A stretch of 52,629 nucleotides of DNA from Bacteroidota bacterium (GCA_013289165.1 JABDAL010000010.1:1-52629), one strand, 5' to 3'. Shown: positions 25,037-33,021, numbered from the stretch's first letter. Numbers and translations are program-made. The notes: generated from the sequence alone by a model not told the origin.

Positions 25037-25044
25037 CAAAGTTA
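25037..25044 (-). promoter_or_regulatory. -7 box TAACTTTG of aconitase
   Basis: TAnnTTTG element on the minus strand, about 22 nt before the aconitase ATG. No ATTGAC partner, unlike the regulon sites. Confidence 0.5.
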
Positions 25045-25215
25045 GTGAAAACGCAGGTATTAATTATAAATTATGAATTATGAATTATGAATGAGGAGGT
25101 TATCGTTTTGGGACTTGCAGGACTCTGGCAAAAAGTCATACGTGTCACGCGAGTCCCAAGTTTATTTAAAGATGGTGTTTAAGGCTAAAGCCAATTTTGT
25201 GCATTGTTCTCTTTT

Positions 25216-25245
25216 CCGTCAGCTAAAGCAGACGGCAATTGAAAA
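25216..25245. repeat. perfect 30-bp inverted repeat, left arm
   Basis: Reverse complement of 25593-25622 without a mismatch, bounding a block that contains the small ORF 25341-25589. Each arm also has internal dyad symmetry (CCGTC ... GACGG with GCT/AGC inside). The 25045-25215 part of the gap holds only ATTATGAAT-type low complexity and a GTGTCACGCGAG element. Confidence 0.75.
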
Positions 25246-25340
25246 GCTCCCAGTGGCACCATGACATAACCCTATGCTCTGAAACTAAGTAACAGTTATA
25301 TGTTTCAAGGGATATATTTTTGCTTACAAATATTTTAACT

Positions 25341-25589
25341 ATGGTATATCTTATTAATGGTCTTCCCGAAGAAATAAAGGAACAGATAACCGATGCAATG
25401 AATCATTCTAAAGATTTGTGTTTTAAAATTTGTCATGATTTCTATAAATCGCTTACCAAGCATAATATGAATGATAAAGAAATTGATTTCTTAAAGGATG
25501 CAATAGAACCTCCGAATACAGATACTTTCATATTTTATGTATTAAAACATATCATCGAAGCTTCGCCCTACCCGCGATTTGCACCTTAA
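25341..25589 (+). CDS. hypothetical protein inside an inverted-repeat block
   Basis: An 82-residue ORF from the ATG at 25341 (MVYLINGLPEEIKEQITDAM); an in-frame TTG seven codons upstream overlaps a TATTTTTG box. The product is helical and charged (DLCFKICHDFYKSLTKHNMN, DKEIDFLKDAIEPPN). The last codons (ASPYPRFAP) come from a CCTACCCGCGATTTGCACC repeat piece that recurs near 7797, so the original 3' end may have been replaced. No family recognised. It is flanked by perfect 30-bp inverted repeats. Confidence 0.45.
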   Translation: MVYLINGLPEEIKEQITDAMNHSKDLCFKICHDFYKSLTKHNMNDKEIDFLKDAIEPPNTDTFIFYVLKHIIEASPYPRFAP

Positions 25590-25592
25590 TTT

Positions 25593-25622
25593 TTTTCAAT
25601 TGCCGTCTGCTTTAGCTGACGG
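25593..25622. repeat. perfect 30-bp inverted repeat, right arm
   Basis: Right partner of 25216-25245. It starts three bases after the stop codon of the internal ORF. Confidence 0.75.
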
Positions 25623-25661
25623 ATAAAGTAAATACTGCTAATTTTGGGCTTTAGCCCCCCC

Positions 25662-25693
25662 TACCCGCTAACTTGTTTTAGTGGGCAATTATC
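25662..25693. repeat. interspersed 32-bp repeat (copy B)
   Basis: Inverted copy of 7892-7923 with one mismatch. The following ~40 bases (TTTGCTTAATTTTT) also resemble the flank of copy A loosely. Confidence 0.6.
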
Positions 25694-25823
25694 CTTATAA
25701 GCTTTGCTTAATTTTTTTTGCTTAATTTTTAAACTATATTTGGTTATTTATTAATATTATTTTAATAGGTTTTACTTAGTCTTTAAGTTTCTATTTTGTT
25801 ATCTTTGTCTAAATTTCAGCGGT

Positions 25824-25946
25824 ATGAAAAAACTACTTATAATTTCGTTTTTCATTTTTAGTTTTCCGTTTTTCACTTTTTCGCAAATCATTTCCGCCTT
25901 TGCAGGAATAAATTTATGTCACGCTGTTTTAAACAGCGTGACATAA
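25824..25946 (+). pseudogene. truncated signal-peptide fragment, possibly of an NHL/SBBP-type secreted protein
   Basis: A 40-residue ORF: MKKLLIISFFIFSFPFFTFS signal peptide, QIISAFAG, then a stop inside a palindrome. Bacteroidota beta-propeller (NHL/SBBP) proteins often begin their mature part QIISTFAGNG, so this looks like the 5' end of such a gene cut off by the palindromic element at 25915-25945. A TATCTTTG -7 box is at 25800-25807, so the stub may still be transcribed. Confidence 0.4.
25915..25945. repeat. 31-nt near-perfect palindrome
   Basis: TATGTCACGCTGTTT (25915-25929), one central T, then its exact complement. It can form a 15-bp hairpin. Part of a cluster of GTCACG elements extending to 26180. 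The 25947-26223 gap contains no gene. Confidence 0.7.
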
Positions 25947-26142
25947 CCTAGTTATAATTTACCCATCCTAACCTGTTATCTCAAAGGCTTCTTATAATCT
26001 GTCTGTCTGTAACTTACAGCCGCCTTATTTGCTATGCAATTAGCATACACTTACATCGCAAAAAGATATGTCACGATGTCCCAAAAAATACGTCACGGTA
26101 AAAAGATACTATAAGTACTTGGTTTTGTGAGCCTACTATCTT

Positions 26143-26180
26143 TATGTCACGTTGCCCATTTCGTGAAAAACCGTGACATA
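26143..26180. repeat. TATGTCACG inverted pair
   Basis: TATGTCACG (26143-26151) and CGTGACATA (26172-26180) are separated by 20 bases. Further GTCACG copies lie at 26070-26075 and 26092-26097. TGACATAACC occurs after three of the elements (25262, 25940, 26175). Confidence 0.5.
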
Positions 26181-26223
26181 ACCGTTTTTGAATTTAATAG
26201 TATTTTATCGTTTTTTCGGGCTT

Positions 26224-27540
26224 CTAAAATATCTGCCCAATGCCAAAATAGAACTGGCTGCCTTCGGGGCATAAGCCGAAATCGAAGCGGAGTATAGTAT
26301 CTTCGTTCCAGGCTATTTGTGCACCCGGCCCTGCCGAAAAACGCAGGTTCTGGAAATTGGCAACCCTGTCAAGTGTATTGCCTATTCCGCCCGCATCAAA
26401 AAAGGGAATAATATAAAAACCCAAGTGTTGTTTTAAAAAGTCAGTTTGTGCAAAGCGGTAACGCAGCTCCACATTGGCAAGCGACACTGCCGGACCTGCA
26501 AAGCGGCTTTCGTCGTAGCCCCGCAAGGTTTGTGAGCCACCCAATCCTTCCACATCGCCGATAGAGGTCCATTGGTCGAGGTATTCATAAAAGGGTGCAT
26601 TCAGCGTAGTGTAGCCTACGCCAAAGCGGAAGGCAAAAACCAATTTCTGAAACGTCCCCGGTAAAAGGCGCTGGTAATAATTGTAATGGAAAAAAGTACG
26701 GTTGTATGTAAACTGCGAGCCCAGTGCAGGCGAAGAATATTCATTGGTAAGTTCAATATAAGAACCTGCCGAAGGGTCGGCTTCCAAATCGCGGGTATCG
26801 TAGATAATTCCCAATTGCAAAAGCCCTGTATGGTTGGTTCCGTAGCCCTTTATAAGTCCCTCTTGAGCCTCTTGGTAAAGAAGGGCATTATTATCGAGCG
26901 GGGTACTGGTTTGGTAGCCTGCCAGCTCATATCCTATCAGGGTTCTCACCTTGCCCTCAAACCAGGAATGCTCCAGGGTTACATTGGCCGATGCTTCCTG
27001 TTGCTGGTAGGTGTTATAAAATTCGTCTGAATTAGTAAGGTTGCCCAAAGGCTGCAAGGTGTTTTCATTCACCCCGAAAAATAAAAAGTCAGGATTTACT
27101 GCATATTCACAACGTCCCCGCAGCCTCCACTTACTGTCGAATATATAGGGCACATCCCACACTAGTTCAAATTCCCTTTCGCTTTTGGTGGTATAAAAAA
27201 CCGAGAGGTCTATTTCGGCACGATAGGGTGTGTATGCAAAAAAAGGGTCATTGCGTTTTCCATTTATAAAAAATTGTCCTTCCACCCCCGCTCCGAAACC
27301 TGTTTGCGGGTCCGAACTTAAATCGGGTTCGGCAGTAATATATATTCCTTCTTTTTTGTCTTTCAGGTCGTCATCCGACAGGCGTTTTTCCCGGGATATG
27401 GCAAAGGGCAGCTTACCTGTATCCGCCCTGTTAGCCGAATCCTTCTTGGGTGAATCATCTGCATCCTTTGTTTGTGCAATAGAAAGCAGGCATGAAAATA
27501 GAAAATAAAACAGGGCTGCAATCTTCAGTTTCTGCTGCAT
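26224..27540 (-). CDS. BamA/Omp85-superfamily outer-membrane protein
   Basis: A 438-residue protein with a signal peptide (MQQKLKIAALFYFLFSCLLS). A short charged linker (about 25-65) is followed by a 16-strand-type barrel, with no POTRA domains visible. Barrel features: DLSSDPQTGFGAGVEGQFFI, YDTRDLEADPSAGSYIELTN, VEGLGGSQTLRGYDESRFAG (the Omp85 RGY motif in the L6 loop) and a terminal FYFGIGQIF ending in Phe. Likely a surface-antigen/Omp85-like barrel. Cargo unknown. Confidence 0.85.
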   Translation of the reverse strand: MQQKLKIAALFYFLFSCLLSIAQTKDADDSPKKDSANRADTGKLPFAISREKRLSDDDLKDKKEGIYITAEPDLSSDPQTGFGAGVEGQFFINGKRNDPFFAYTPYRAEIDLSVFYTTKSEREFELVWDVPYIFDSKWRLRGRCEYAVNPDFLFFGVNENTLQPLGNLTNSDEFYNTYQQQEASANVTLEHSWFEGKVRTLIGYELAGYQTSTPLDNNALLYQEAQEGLIKGYGTNHTGLLQLGIIYDTRDLEADPSAGSYIELTNEYSSPALGSQFTYNRTFFHYNYYQRLLPGTFQKLVFAFRFGVGYTTLNAPFYEYLDQWTSIGDVEGLGGSQTLRGYDESRFAGPAVSLANVELRYRFAQTDFLKQHLGFYIIPFFDAGGIGNTLDRVANFQNLRFSAGPGAQIAWNEDTILRFDFGLCPEGSQFYFGIGQIF

Positions 27541-27620
27541 CTCGGGGTGTTTTCTTTTAGGGGCGGCAAATATATAAATAGCATGTTACTTGCAAATTAA
27601 TCGCTATGTATATTTTGTCA

Positions 27621-27705
27621 GAGGCAGCAATTTAAAGCGTATACTATAATAATATATTTGTCGTTATAAAGAGATAATAGTTTTAATAATTTTCCATTTA
27701 GTTTG
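27621..27705 (+). promoter_or_regulatory. duplicated promoter/leader, copy 1
   Basis: TATATTTG at 27653-27660 lies in an ~85-nt block that is repeated at 28375-28459 (GAGGCAGCAA, ATATATTTGTCGTTATAAA, TTTCCATTTAGTTTG). The block runs into the TTG start, so promoter, leader and start codon were duplicated with the gene. Confidence 0.55.
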
Positions 27706-28359
27706 AAATCATACAACATAAAAAGAGGCTGGTATTATATCATACTGCTTTTTCTGTTAGGCTGTCATCAAAGCAGCAAAGTGGTTTCTACTTTTGGCAA
27801 AAGGAAATATACCGGGGGATATTATTTCCTTCCCCCTAAATCATTGCCTGCGTCGGCAACTGTCATCAGCAAGGCACCGCCCCAAAATGTCATTAAACCC
27901 CTTCCCGGAAACAGTTCAACACTCCAAGATATATCCCTCCCCGCTATAAGCCGGCATTTGCTGCCTGTTTTGAAGACACTGCCTCAAACAGTGACAAGCA
28001 AGACAATAGATATACCCGGCAATACCGTAACAACAAAAAGTGTTAATGAGGATGGTGTCCCTGACCACAATCTCAGTCAAAATACCAGGAACCATTCCCA
28101 TTATGGGGAGGTTGGATTTACCATGATAATCTTGCAAATAGTGCTAATCCTTTTAGGTGGAATTATCCCCGGATTGCTTTCTGCTACGGGTGGACTTATT
28201 TTACTTCTTCTTGTAGGGTCATCAATTTTATGTATAGCCGGCCTGGCGGTAAAAACAGAAAAATACCGGGGCTATGCCATTGCCGGCCTGGTGATTGACA
28301 TTTTAGAAATAATAGGATTTATTTTAGTCATTGCATTGCTTGTTTCATCGTGCGTGTAA
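27703..28359 (+). CDS. lipoprotein with DUF4190-like membrane domain, paralogue 1
   Basis: A 218-residue protein using a TTG start (no better ATG in frame). The lipoprotein signal ends at Cys in LLFLLGCHQSSKVV. The linker is Pro/Ser/Thr-rich (about 40-135). A C-terminal pair of membrane helices follows (VGFTMIILQIVLILLGGIIP and AIAGLVIDILEIIGFILVIA) with a short VKTEKYRG loop, as in DUF4190 domains. The first 45 residues are almost identical to the next gene, the linker is not. Function unknown. Confidence 0.65.
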   Translation: MKSYNIKRGWYYIILLFLLGCHQSSKVVSTFGKRKYTGGYYFLPPKSLPASATVISKAPPQNVIKPLPGNSSTLQDISLPAISRHLLPVLKTLPQTVTSKTIDIPGNTVTTKSVNEDGVPDHNLSQNTRNHSHYGEVGFTMIILQIVLILLGGIIPGLLSATGGLILLLLVGSSILCIAGLAVKTEKYRGYAIAGLVIDILEIIGFILVIALLVSSCV

Positions 28360-28374
28360 ATAATAATCACCATC

Positions 28375-28459
28375 GGAGGCAGCAACTTTTAGTATACACT
28401 ATAATGATATATTTGTCGTTATAAAAATTAATAGTTTTAATAAATTTCCATTTAGTTTG
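28375..28459 (+). promoter_or_regulatory. duplicated promoter/leader, copy 2
   Basis: Second copy of the 27621-27705 block, TATATTTG at 28408-28415. Confidence 0.55.
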
Positions 28460-29104
28460 AAATCATACAACATAAAAAGAGGTTGGTATCTTCTTATAGT
28501 GCTGTCTCTGTTGGGATGCCATCAAAGCAGCAAGGTGGTCTCCAGTTTTGGCAAGCGAAAATATACCAAGGGTCATTTCTTCGTGCATCCCAAATCAGTT
28601 CCTGAATCTCCTGTTATTGTTAGCAAAACTCCGAGAAAAGATATACTGAAAAATACCCCTGTTCCCGACAATACTATTATCCCTCTTTCATACAGGATTT
28701 CTCTTCCTGCTTTAAAGAACTTGCCCGGTAACGCAGTAGCAGTAACTGAAACCACTGCCGACCCGGCTCCTATTGCCCCGGTAGAAAAACAGTTTACAAA
28801 GGAGGATGGAATACCTGACCATAATCAGACTCAAGGTAACACAAATACAACTAGTTTTGGACTTATAGGATTTATATTAGCAATCGCCGTACCGGCCTTA
28901 TTGCTTCTATCTGGCGTAGCCGCTCCTTTATCATCTGTTGCGGGACTTTGTTACCTGGCATCGCTTGGCTTTTGCATAGTAGGGTTATGTGTAAAGACAG
29001 AACCATCCAGGGGATTTGCCCTCGCAGGCCTCATTATTGATATAGTCGATATACTAGTAGCTCTTTTATTTATTTTGTTGCTAGTTGCACTGCTTGGAGC
29101 ATAA
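28457..29104 (+). CDS. lipoprotein with DUF4190-like membrane domain, paralogue 2
   Basis: A 215-residue paralogue of 27703-28359 with the same TTG start and signal (MKSYNIKRGWYLLIVLSLLG). It has HQSSKVVSSFGKRKYTKGHF, a divergent Pro-rich linker, and a C-terminal DUF4190-like helix pair (IGFILAIAVPALLLLSGVAA, ALAGLIIDIVDILVALLFIL) joined by VKTEPSRG. Tandem duplication with strong sequence drift in the linker suggests selection on ends rather than on the middle. Confidence 0.65.
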   Translation: MKSYNIKRGWYLLIVLSLLGCHQSSKVVSSFGKRKYTKGHFFVHPKSVPESPVIVSKTPRKDILKNTPVPDNTIIPLSYRISLPALKNLPGNAVAVTETTADPAPIAPVEKQFTKEDGIPDHNQTQGNTNTTSFGLIGFILAIAVPALLLLSGVAAPLSSVAGLCYLASLGFCIVGLCVKTEPSRGFALAGLIIDIVDILVALLFILLLVALLGA

Positions 29105-29139
29105 TTGAGTTCACCGCCCTGCGAGATTACGGATATCTC

Positions 29140-30183
29140 TTACCAGCTATAATAAATGCTAATGTTTCCATATATACAAGGGTACACTCCCTTTAGCACT
29201 TGTGTATAATAGCTTTGCGTGAACGACATGCTGAAATGCCGGTATGCTAAAACAGGCCCGTAGGCTATATACCCGACAAAATTTTCGATAGCCTGCTTGG
29301 GTTTTTCAAAATAAATCTGGTCCCTCATATTGTCAACAGTAATAAACGTACTGACTGTAGGGGACGCACTGAATAACCCTCCCTGTAGCATAGCATTATA
29401 CAGCACATACTGTATTGCCGGCCTGATGATAAGATAAAGCTGCACGTAGTTCCAGCCTTTTTCTGAATAGGAAGTATAAAAATGGTTCATGTAGCCCTGA
29501 AAATAAGGTTGCATTTTTCCAATGCGTATCGTTGGCCCTATTTCGGCTTCATCCAGCATGGTTCCGGCACAAAGCCCTGCATCTCCTATAATTTCTATGG
29601 ATTTATTATTAGAAAACAATAGCTTTTCAGCCGAAAAATTTATATTAAATAAAACATCATCCAGGTATTGGTTGGCCCACCCGTTGGGCATGCCCGTATC
29701 GCGTATGGCATTGTGCAGCCAGCGCTGTGCCTGCTTTCCAAGTGCGGCAGGGCCCATTATTCCCGCCACTACCTCCGTTTGAAAGTCGTACTTCTTTTGG
29801 GCATTAAAAGAATAGAGGGAATACTTAGCTATATTTGCTGTTGCATACGTGTAGTCATTCGGAATGTAATAGGCTGCACTCAAATCGTTGGGTGTATACA
29901 GGATTTGCATTAAGCCTATTCCGTACGTATTTACGCTGCTGTCGCCCGCTTTGGGCAGCAAATGGTCCACAAAAAAACGGGAGGGATGGCTTTTGGCATA
30001 AAGCAAGTTGACTTGCAACCCGCTGGTATAAGCATGGTCAGTGCCTCTTCCCAGGTCGTTCAAAAAGCCATCGTTCTCGTAAGCGTGAAATATATCCGAT
30101 GGAGCAGCCGTTTGCCCAAACAGCTTTACCGCTTGAAACAATACCAGTAATAAAATAAATCCGGCGCGGGAAAATCTTGTCAT
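29140..30183 (-). CDS. LpxR-like (DUF2219) outer-membrane lipid A deacylase
   Basis: About 347 residues from the ATG MTRFSRAGFILLLVLFQAVK (a TTG five codons upstream is possible). The signal peptide ends near FGQ. The family start AYENDGFLNDLGRGTDHAYT followed by SGLQVNLLY is a clear DUF2219/LpxR signature, with the Asn, Asp and Thr-Asp positions of the calcium site. Later strands include YGIGLMQILYTPND and the end GNISIYYSW. LpxR removes the 3'-acyloxyacyl chain of lipid A. Activity here is inferred. Confidence 0.75.
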   Translation of the reverse strand: MTRFSRAGFILLLVLFQAVKLFGQTAAPSDIFHAYENDGFLNDLGRGTDHAYTSGLQVNLLYAKSHPSRFFVDHLLPKAGDSSVNTYGIGLMQILYTPNDLSAAYYIPNDYTYATANIAKYSLYSFNAQKKYDFQTEVVAGIMGPAALGKQAQRWLHNAIRDTGMPNGWANQYLDDVLFNINFSAEKLLFSNNKSIEIIGDAGLCAGTMLDEAEIGPTIRIGKMQPYFQGYMNHFYTSYSEKGWNYVQLYLIIRPAIQYVLYNAMLQGGLFSASPTVSTFITVDNMRDQIYFEKPKQAIENFVGYIAYGPVLAYRHFSMSFTQSYYTQVLKGVYPCIYGNISIYYSW

Positions 30184-30245
30184 ATAAGTATAACGCAAGT
30201 TTACGAAAAACTGGTATTTTGCCGACAGAAATGTAGCTTTGCACT

Positions 30246-31532
30246 ATGACAGAATCTATTGCCGAACGGGATAAAAAAGTAACCTGGCATCCCTTTACAC
30301 ACCAAAAGGATGCTGCCTATCCCTTGCATATTGTAAGAGGGGAGGGGGCTTACCTTATAGATGATGCAGGCAAAAAATATATAGATGCTTTTTCGTCGTG
30401 GTGGGTAAACCTGCACGGGCATGCTAATCCCTACATTGCCGAAAAGATATTTGAACAGGCTAAAACCCTTGAACAGGTTGCCTTTTCAGACTTTACCCAT
30501 TTGCAGGCAGTCACACTTGCCGAGCGGCTGCTGGAGCATTTGCCGCCAAACCAGCGTAAAATATTTTATTCCGATAATGGCTCTACAGCTATAGAGGTAG
30601 CCCTGAAAATGGCCATACAGTACCACTATAATAAAAGGGCTCCCAAACGGAAAATTATTGCCTTTGAAAATGGCTACCATGGCGATACCTTCGGCTCCAT
30701 GTCAGTAGCCGAGCGGAATGTATTCAATACCCCGTTTTCATCTTTTCTTTTTGACCCGATTTTTATACCCATCCCGGTAAAAGGAAAAGAATATAGTAGT
30801 TTTGAAAAGCTGGAAGCAGCATTGAAGGATAAGGATGTTTGTGCCTTTATCTTTGAGCCATTGGTGCAGGGCGCCGGGGGCATGGTGATGTATGAGGCAG
30901 AGCAGTTGGAGAAAATATTGAAACTATGCAAAGGCTATTCCTGCATTACCATTGCCGACGAAGTAATGACAGGCTTCGGGCGCACAGGTAAATTCCTGGC
31001 AACAGATTATATAAGTGAAAAGCCCGATATAATATGCCTCTCCAAGGGAATTACGGGAGGGTTTATGCCCCTGGGCGTAACCTCGTGTGCCGGGTTTATT
31101 TACGAGGCATTTGTGTCGCAAGATAAAACCAAAACGTTTTACCACGGGCATTCCTATACTGCCAATCCCATTGCCTGTGCGGCTGCCAATGCCAGCCTCG
31201 ACCTGCTGGAAAAAGCAGCTACACGAAAACAAATTGAAATAATTTCCTCTTTTTTTACGCAATTGCAACACAAGTATGCAAATCACCCTGCCATTTCCAA
31301 TAGCAGAAAACTGGGAACTATTTTAGCCCTCGAACTGAAATCTCCCGAAGGCACTTTTTATCTGAATGAGATGGGCAAAAAAGTAGGCACATTCTTTTTG
31401 CAAAGAGGAATCATAGTGCGCCCGCTGGGAAACATATTGTACTTTATTCCTCCCTATTGCATCAGCAAGGCACAGCTTGAGAAGTTGGAAAAATGTACCG
31501 ATGAGCTGCTATCAGTAATAGATAATTTGTAA
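30246..31532 (+). CDS. bioA: adenosylmethionine-8-amino-7-oxononanoate aminotransferase
   Basis: A 428-residue fold-type I PLP aminotransferase of biotin synthesis, cytoplasmic. Signature pieces: VTWHPFTHQKDAAYPLHIVR (BioA-specific WHPFT opening), DDAGKKYIDAFSSWWVNLHG, SDNGSTAIEVALKMAIQYHY, YHGDTFGSMSVAERNVFNTP, IADEVMTGFGRTGKFLATDY, and the PLP lysine in ICLSKGITGGFMPLG. Length is normal. The methyltransferase gene at 31538 follows 5 nt later. TAGCTTTG at 30234-30241 is the probable -7 box. No other bio genes are present. Confidence 0.95.
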   Translation: MTESIAERDKKVTWHPFTHQKDAAYPLHIVRGEGAYLIDDAGKKYIDAFSSWWVNLHGHANPYIAEKIFEQAKTLEQVAFSDFTHLQAVTLAERLLEHLPPNQRKIFYSDNGSTAIEVALKMAIQYHYNKRAPKRKIIAFENGYHGDTFGSMSVAERNVFNTPFSSFLFDPIFIPIPVKGKEYSSFEKLEAALKDKDVCAFIFEPLVQGAGGMVMYEAEQLEKILKLCKGYSCITIADEVMTGFGRTGKFLATDYISEKPDIICLSKGITGGFMPLGVTSCAGFIYEAFVSQDKTKTFYHGHSYTANPIACAAANASLDLLEKAATRKQIEIISSFFTQLQHKYANHPAISNSRKLGTILALELKSPEGTFYLNEMGKKVGTFFLQRGIIVRPLGNILYFIPPYCISKAQLEKLEKCTDELLSVIDNL

Positions 31533-31537
31533 CGCAA

Positions 31538-32155
31538 ATGGGAAGCAAAGTCTGGAAAGTAAATACCCTCGATGAGCTCCGCGAAGAAGCCAAAGCAGTT
31601 ATTAATGACAAGGCATTATTTACGGATGGGACGGCTGTAATTCATATACAGGTATTGGAAACCCCGCTTGGGAAGATGCTTGCCTGTGCCACCGGTGAAG
31701 GGGTTTGCCTGCTCGAATTTATTGACAGGCGTGCATTTGTAACCGAACTCAACGACCTGAAACGCCTTCTGCGTGCCACTCTTGAACCCGGCACCAATAC
31801 GCATTTGCAGGCATTGGAAAAGCAGTTGGATGAATACTTTAAACATGAGCGGAAAAAGTTTGATTTGCCTTTGGTTACGCCCGGAACTGAGTTTCAAAAC
31901 ACCGTTTGGAAAAAGCTGTTGGATATACCCTATGGAGAAACCCGCTCCTACAAGCAGCAATCTATTGCTGTGGGCAACCTGGGTGCTATACGTGCCGTGG
32001 GCACTGCCAACGGGGCTAACCGCATTTCCATTGTAATACCCTGCCACCGCGTAATTGGCGAAGATGGCAGCCTTACAGGCTATGGTGGGGGCTTAAAGCG
32101 CAAAAGGTGGCTGCTCGACTTTGAAAGCGGGGCACTGTCGTTGTTTGATGAATGA
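31538..32155 (+). CDS. methylated-DNA--protein-cysteine methyltransferase (Ogt/Ada C-terminal type)
   Basis: A 205-residue DNA-repair protein that removes alkyl groups from O6-alkylguanine. An N-terminal ~30-residue extension precedes the domain (IHIQVLETPLGKMLACATGE). The core shows GTEFQNTVWKKLLDIPYGET, SYKQQSIAVGNLGAIRAVGT, and the active site IPCHRVIGEDGSLTGYGGGL with acceptor Cys in PCHR. There is no Ada-type zinc/HTH domain, so it is single-function. It is in an operon with bioA. Confidence 0.92.
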   Translation: MGSKVWKVNTLDELREEAKAVINDKALFTDGTAVIHIQVLETPLGKMLACATGEGVCLLEFIDRRAFVTELNDLKRLLRATLEPGTNTHLQALEKQLDEYFKHERKKFDLPLVTPGTEFQNTVWKKLLDIPYGETRSYKQQSIAVGNLGAIRAVGTANGANRISIVIPCHRVIGEDGSLTGYGGGLKRKRWLLDFESGALSLFDE

Positions 32156-32191
32156 GTTAATAATGTAAATTTGACGAATAAATAAATCCAA

Positions 32192-32437
32192 ATGGCTGAA
32201 GATATCCACGATTATCCCCGTTGGGATACACACGAAGAATGGAAAACGAATTACGCTCCTTATGTAAGGTGGGGAATGTTTTATTGTAATAAAAATGATA
32301 AGAGACTGTGGGTTCCTAAATATAAATCGATACGGGGAAAAACAATGAATATGTCACATCCTTATGCCCCATTAGTTTGTATAGCAGCAGTGTTATTTCT
32401 CGCTGCTATTTGCACTATTCCCTTTTATATTCATTAA
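32192..32437 (+). CDS. DUF5808-like small membrane protein
   Basis: An 81-residue protein. The soluble N-terminal half has RWGMFYCNKNDKRLWVPKYK and GKTMNMSHPYA, the W-G-x-F-Y-x-N-x-x-D-x-R-x-x-V-P-K pattern of DUF5808 domains. One C-terminal membrane helix follows (PLVCIAAVLFLAAICTIPFY). Its stop is followed 3 nt later by a plus-strand copy of the TTTCAAACTGA motif. Confidence 0.6.
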   Translation: MAEDIHDYPRWDTHEEWKTNYAPYVRWGMFYCNKNDKRLWVPKYKSIRGKTMNMSHPYAPLVCIAAVLFLAAICTIPFYIH

Positions 32438-32440
32438 GGA

Positions 32441-32461
32441 TTTTTCAAACTGACTCAAACC
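32441..32461 (+). repeat. 3'-end motif TTTCAAACTGA, copy d (plus strand)
   Basis: TTTTTCAAACTGACTCAAAC starts 3 nt after the stop of 32192-32437 and reads in the same direction as that gene. Confidence 0.5.
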
Positions 32462-32518
32462 AAGTACTTATTATTTCCCTGATAAGGCATTATTTCGTAT
32501 CTTTGAAAAAAGTAAATA

Positions 32519-32734
32519 ATGAGTGCTATTCTAATAAAATCAGTGGATAAGAACCAAGAGGATTTTATATTGAAACTTGCAAAAATCCTTCATGCTCCTG
32601 TAAAATTGTTGAATGAGGACGAGGAATTGGATGCCCTATTGATTGAATCTATTGAAACGGGCATGAAATCAGGCAAAGCGTCAAAAAAAGACCTGCAAAA
32701 TTTTTTTGGCAAGCATGGAGTGCGAATTCACTAA
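32519..32734 (+). CDS. antitoxin-like small protein
   Basis: A 71-residue acidic, helical protein (QEDFILKLAKILHAPVKLLN, then DEELDALLIESIETGMKSGK). This resembles RelB/Phd-type Bacteroidota antitoxins that end with a GMKSGKxxKxxLxxFFxKHG region. It overlaps the downstream toxin-like frame by about 20 nt, a common toxin-antitoxin layout. The antitoxin assignment rests mostly on that layout. Confidence 0.6.
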   Translation: MSAILIKSVDKNQEDFILKLAKILHAPVKLLNEDEELDALLIESIETGMKSGKASKKDLQNFFGKHGVRIH

Positions 32735-32982
32735 TCAATTTCTAAAAGATTCCAGGCGTTTTCAAAAGGACAGTAAACTTGTTCACCTTCTTGGTGCAAA
32801 AATCAATGAAACAATAAAGGCAAAATCTGTTAAGTCTATAGGTGGGCTTCAGCTCATAAGGGGTACAAAAGTTCATTACCGCTTTAAAATTAAAACTGAC
32901 AAGCATGTATACCGCGTTGGGATTAAACGGTTGAGCCTGTGTTGATAATGATAAAAAGCGGTTTTATAAACGGTTTCCATAA
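32715..32982 (+). pseudogene. RelE/YafQ-type toxin, frameshifted
   Basis: From the ATG at 32715 the frame reads MECEFTNQFLKDSRRFQKDS, then IRGTKVHYRFKIKTDKHVYR and VGIKRLSLC, ending early at 32945. RelE-type toxins normally continue for about 20 residues and end in a K-x-x-Y-K-x-F-P motif. The +1 frame starting near 32930 supplies ACVDNDKKRFYKRFP before a stop at 32982. The intact gene therefore seems broken by a single-base indel near 32925-32932. A programmed shift is possible but less likely. Confidence 0.6.
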
Positions 32983-33021
32983 ATAATTGTCCCTGCAATT
33001 TTGAGACGCTAAGCAAGTTCA

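Noticed and set aside
25060-25095. Tandem ATTATGAAT units as a CRISPR-like or satellite repeat
   Set aside because: Only about three short, spacer-less units; a common low-complexity tract, not a CRISPR array.
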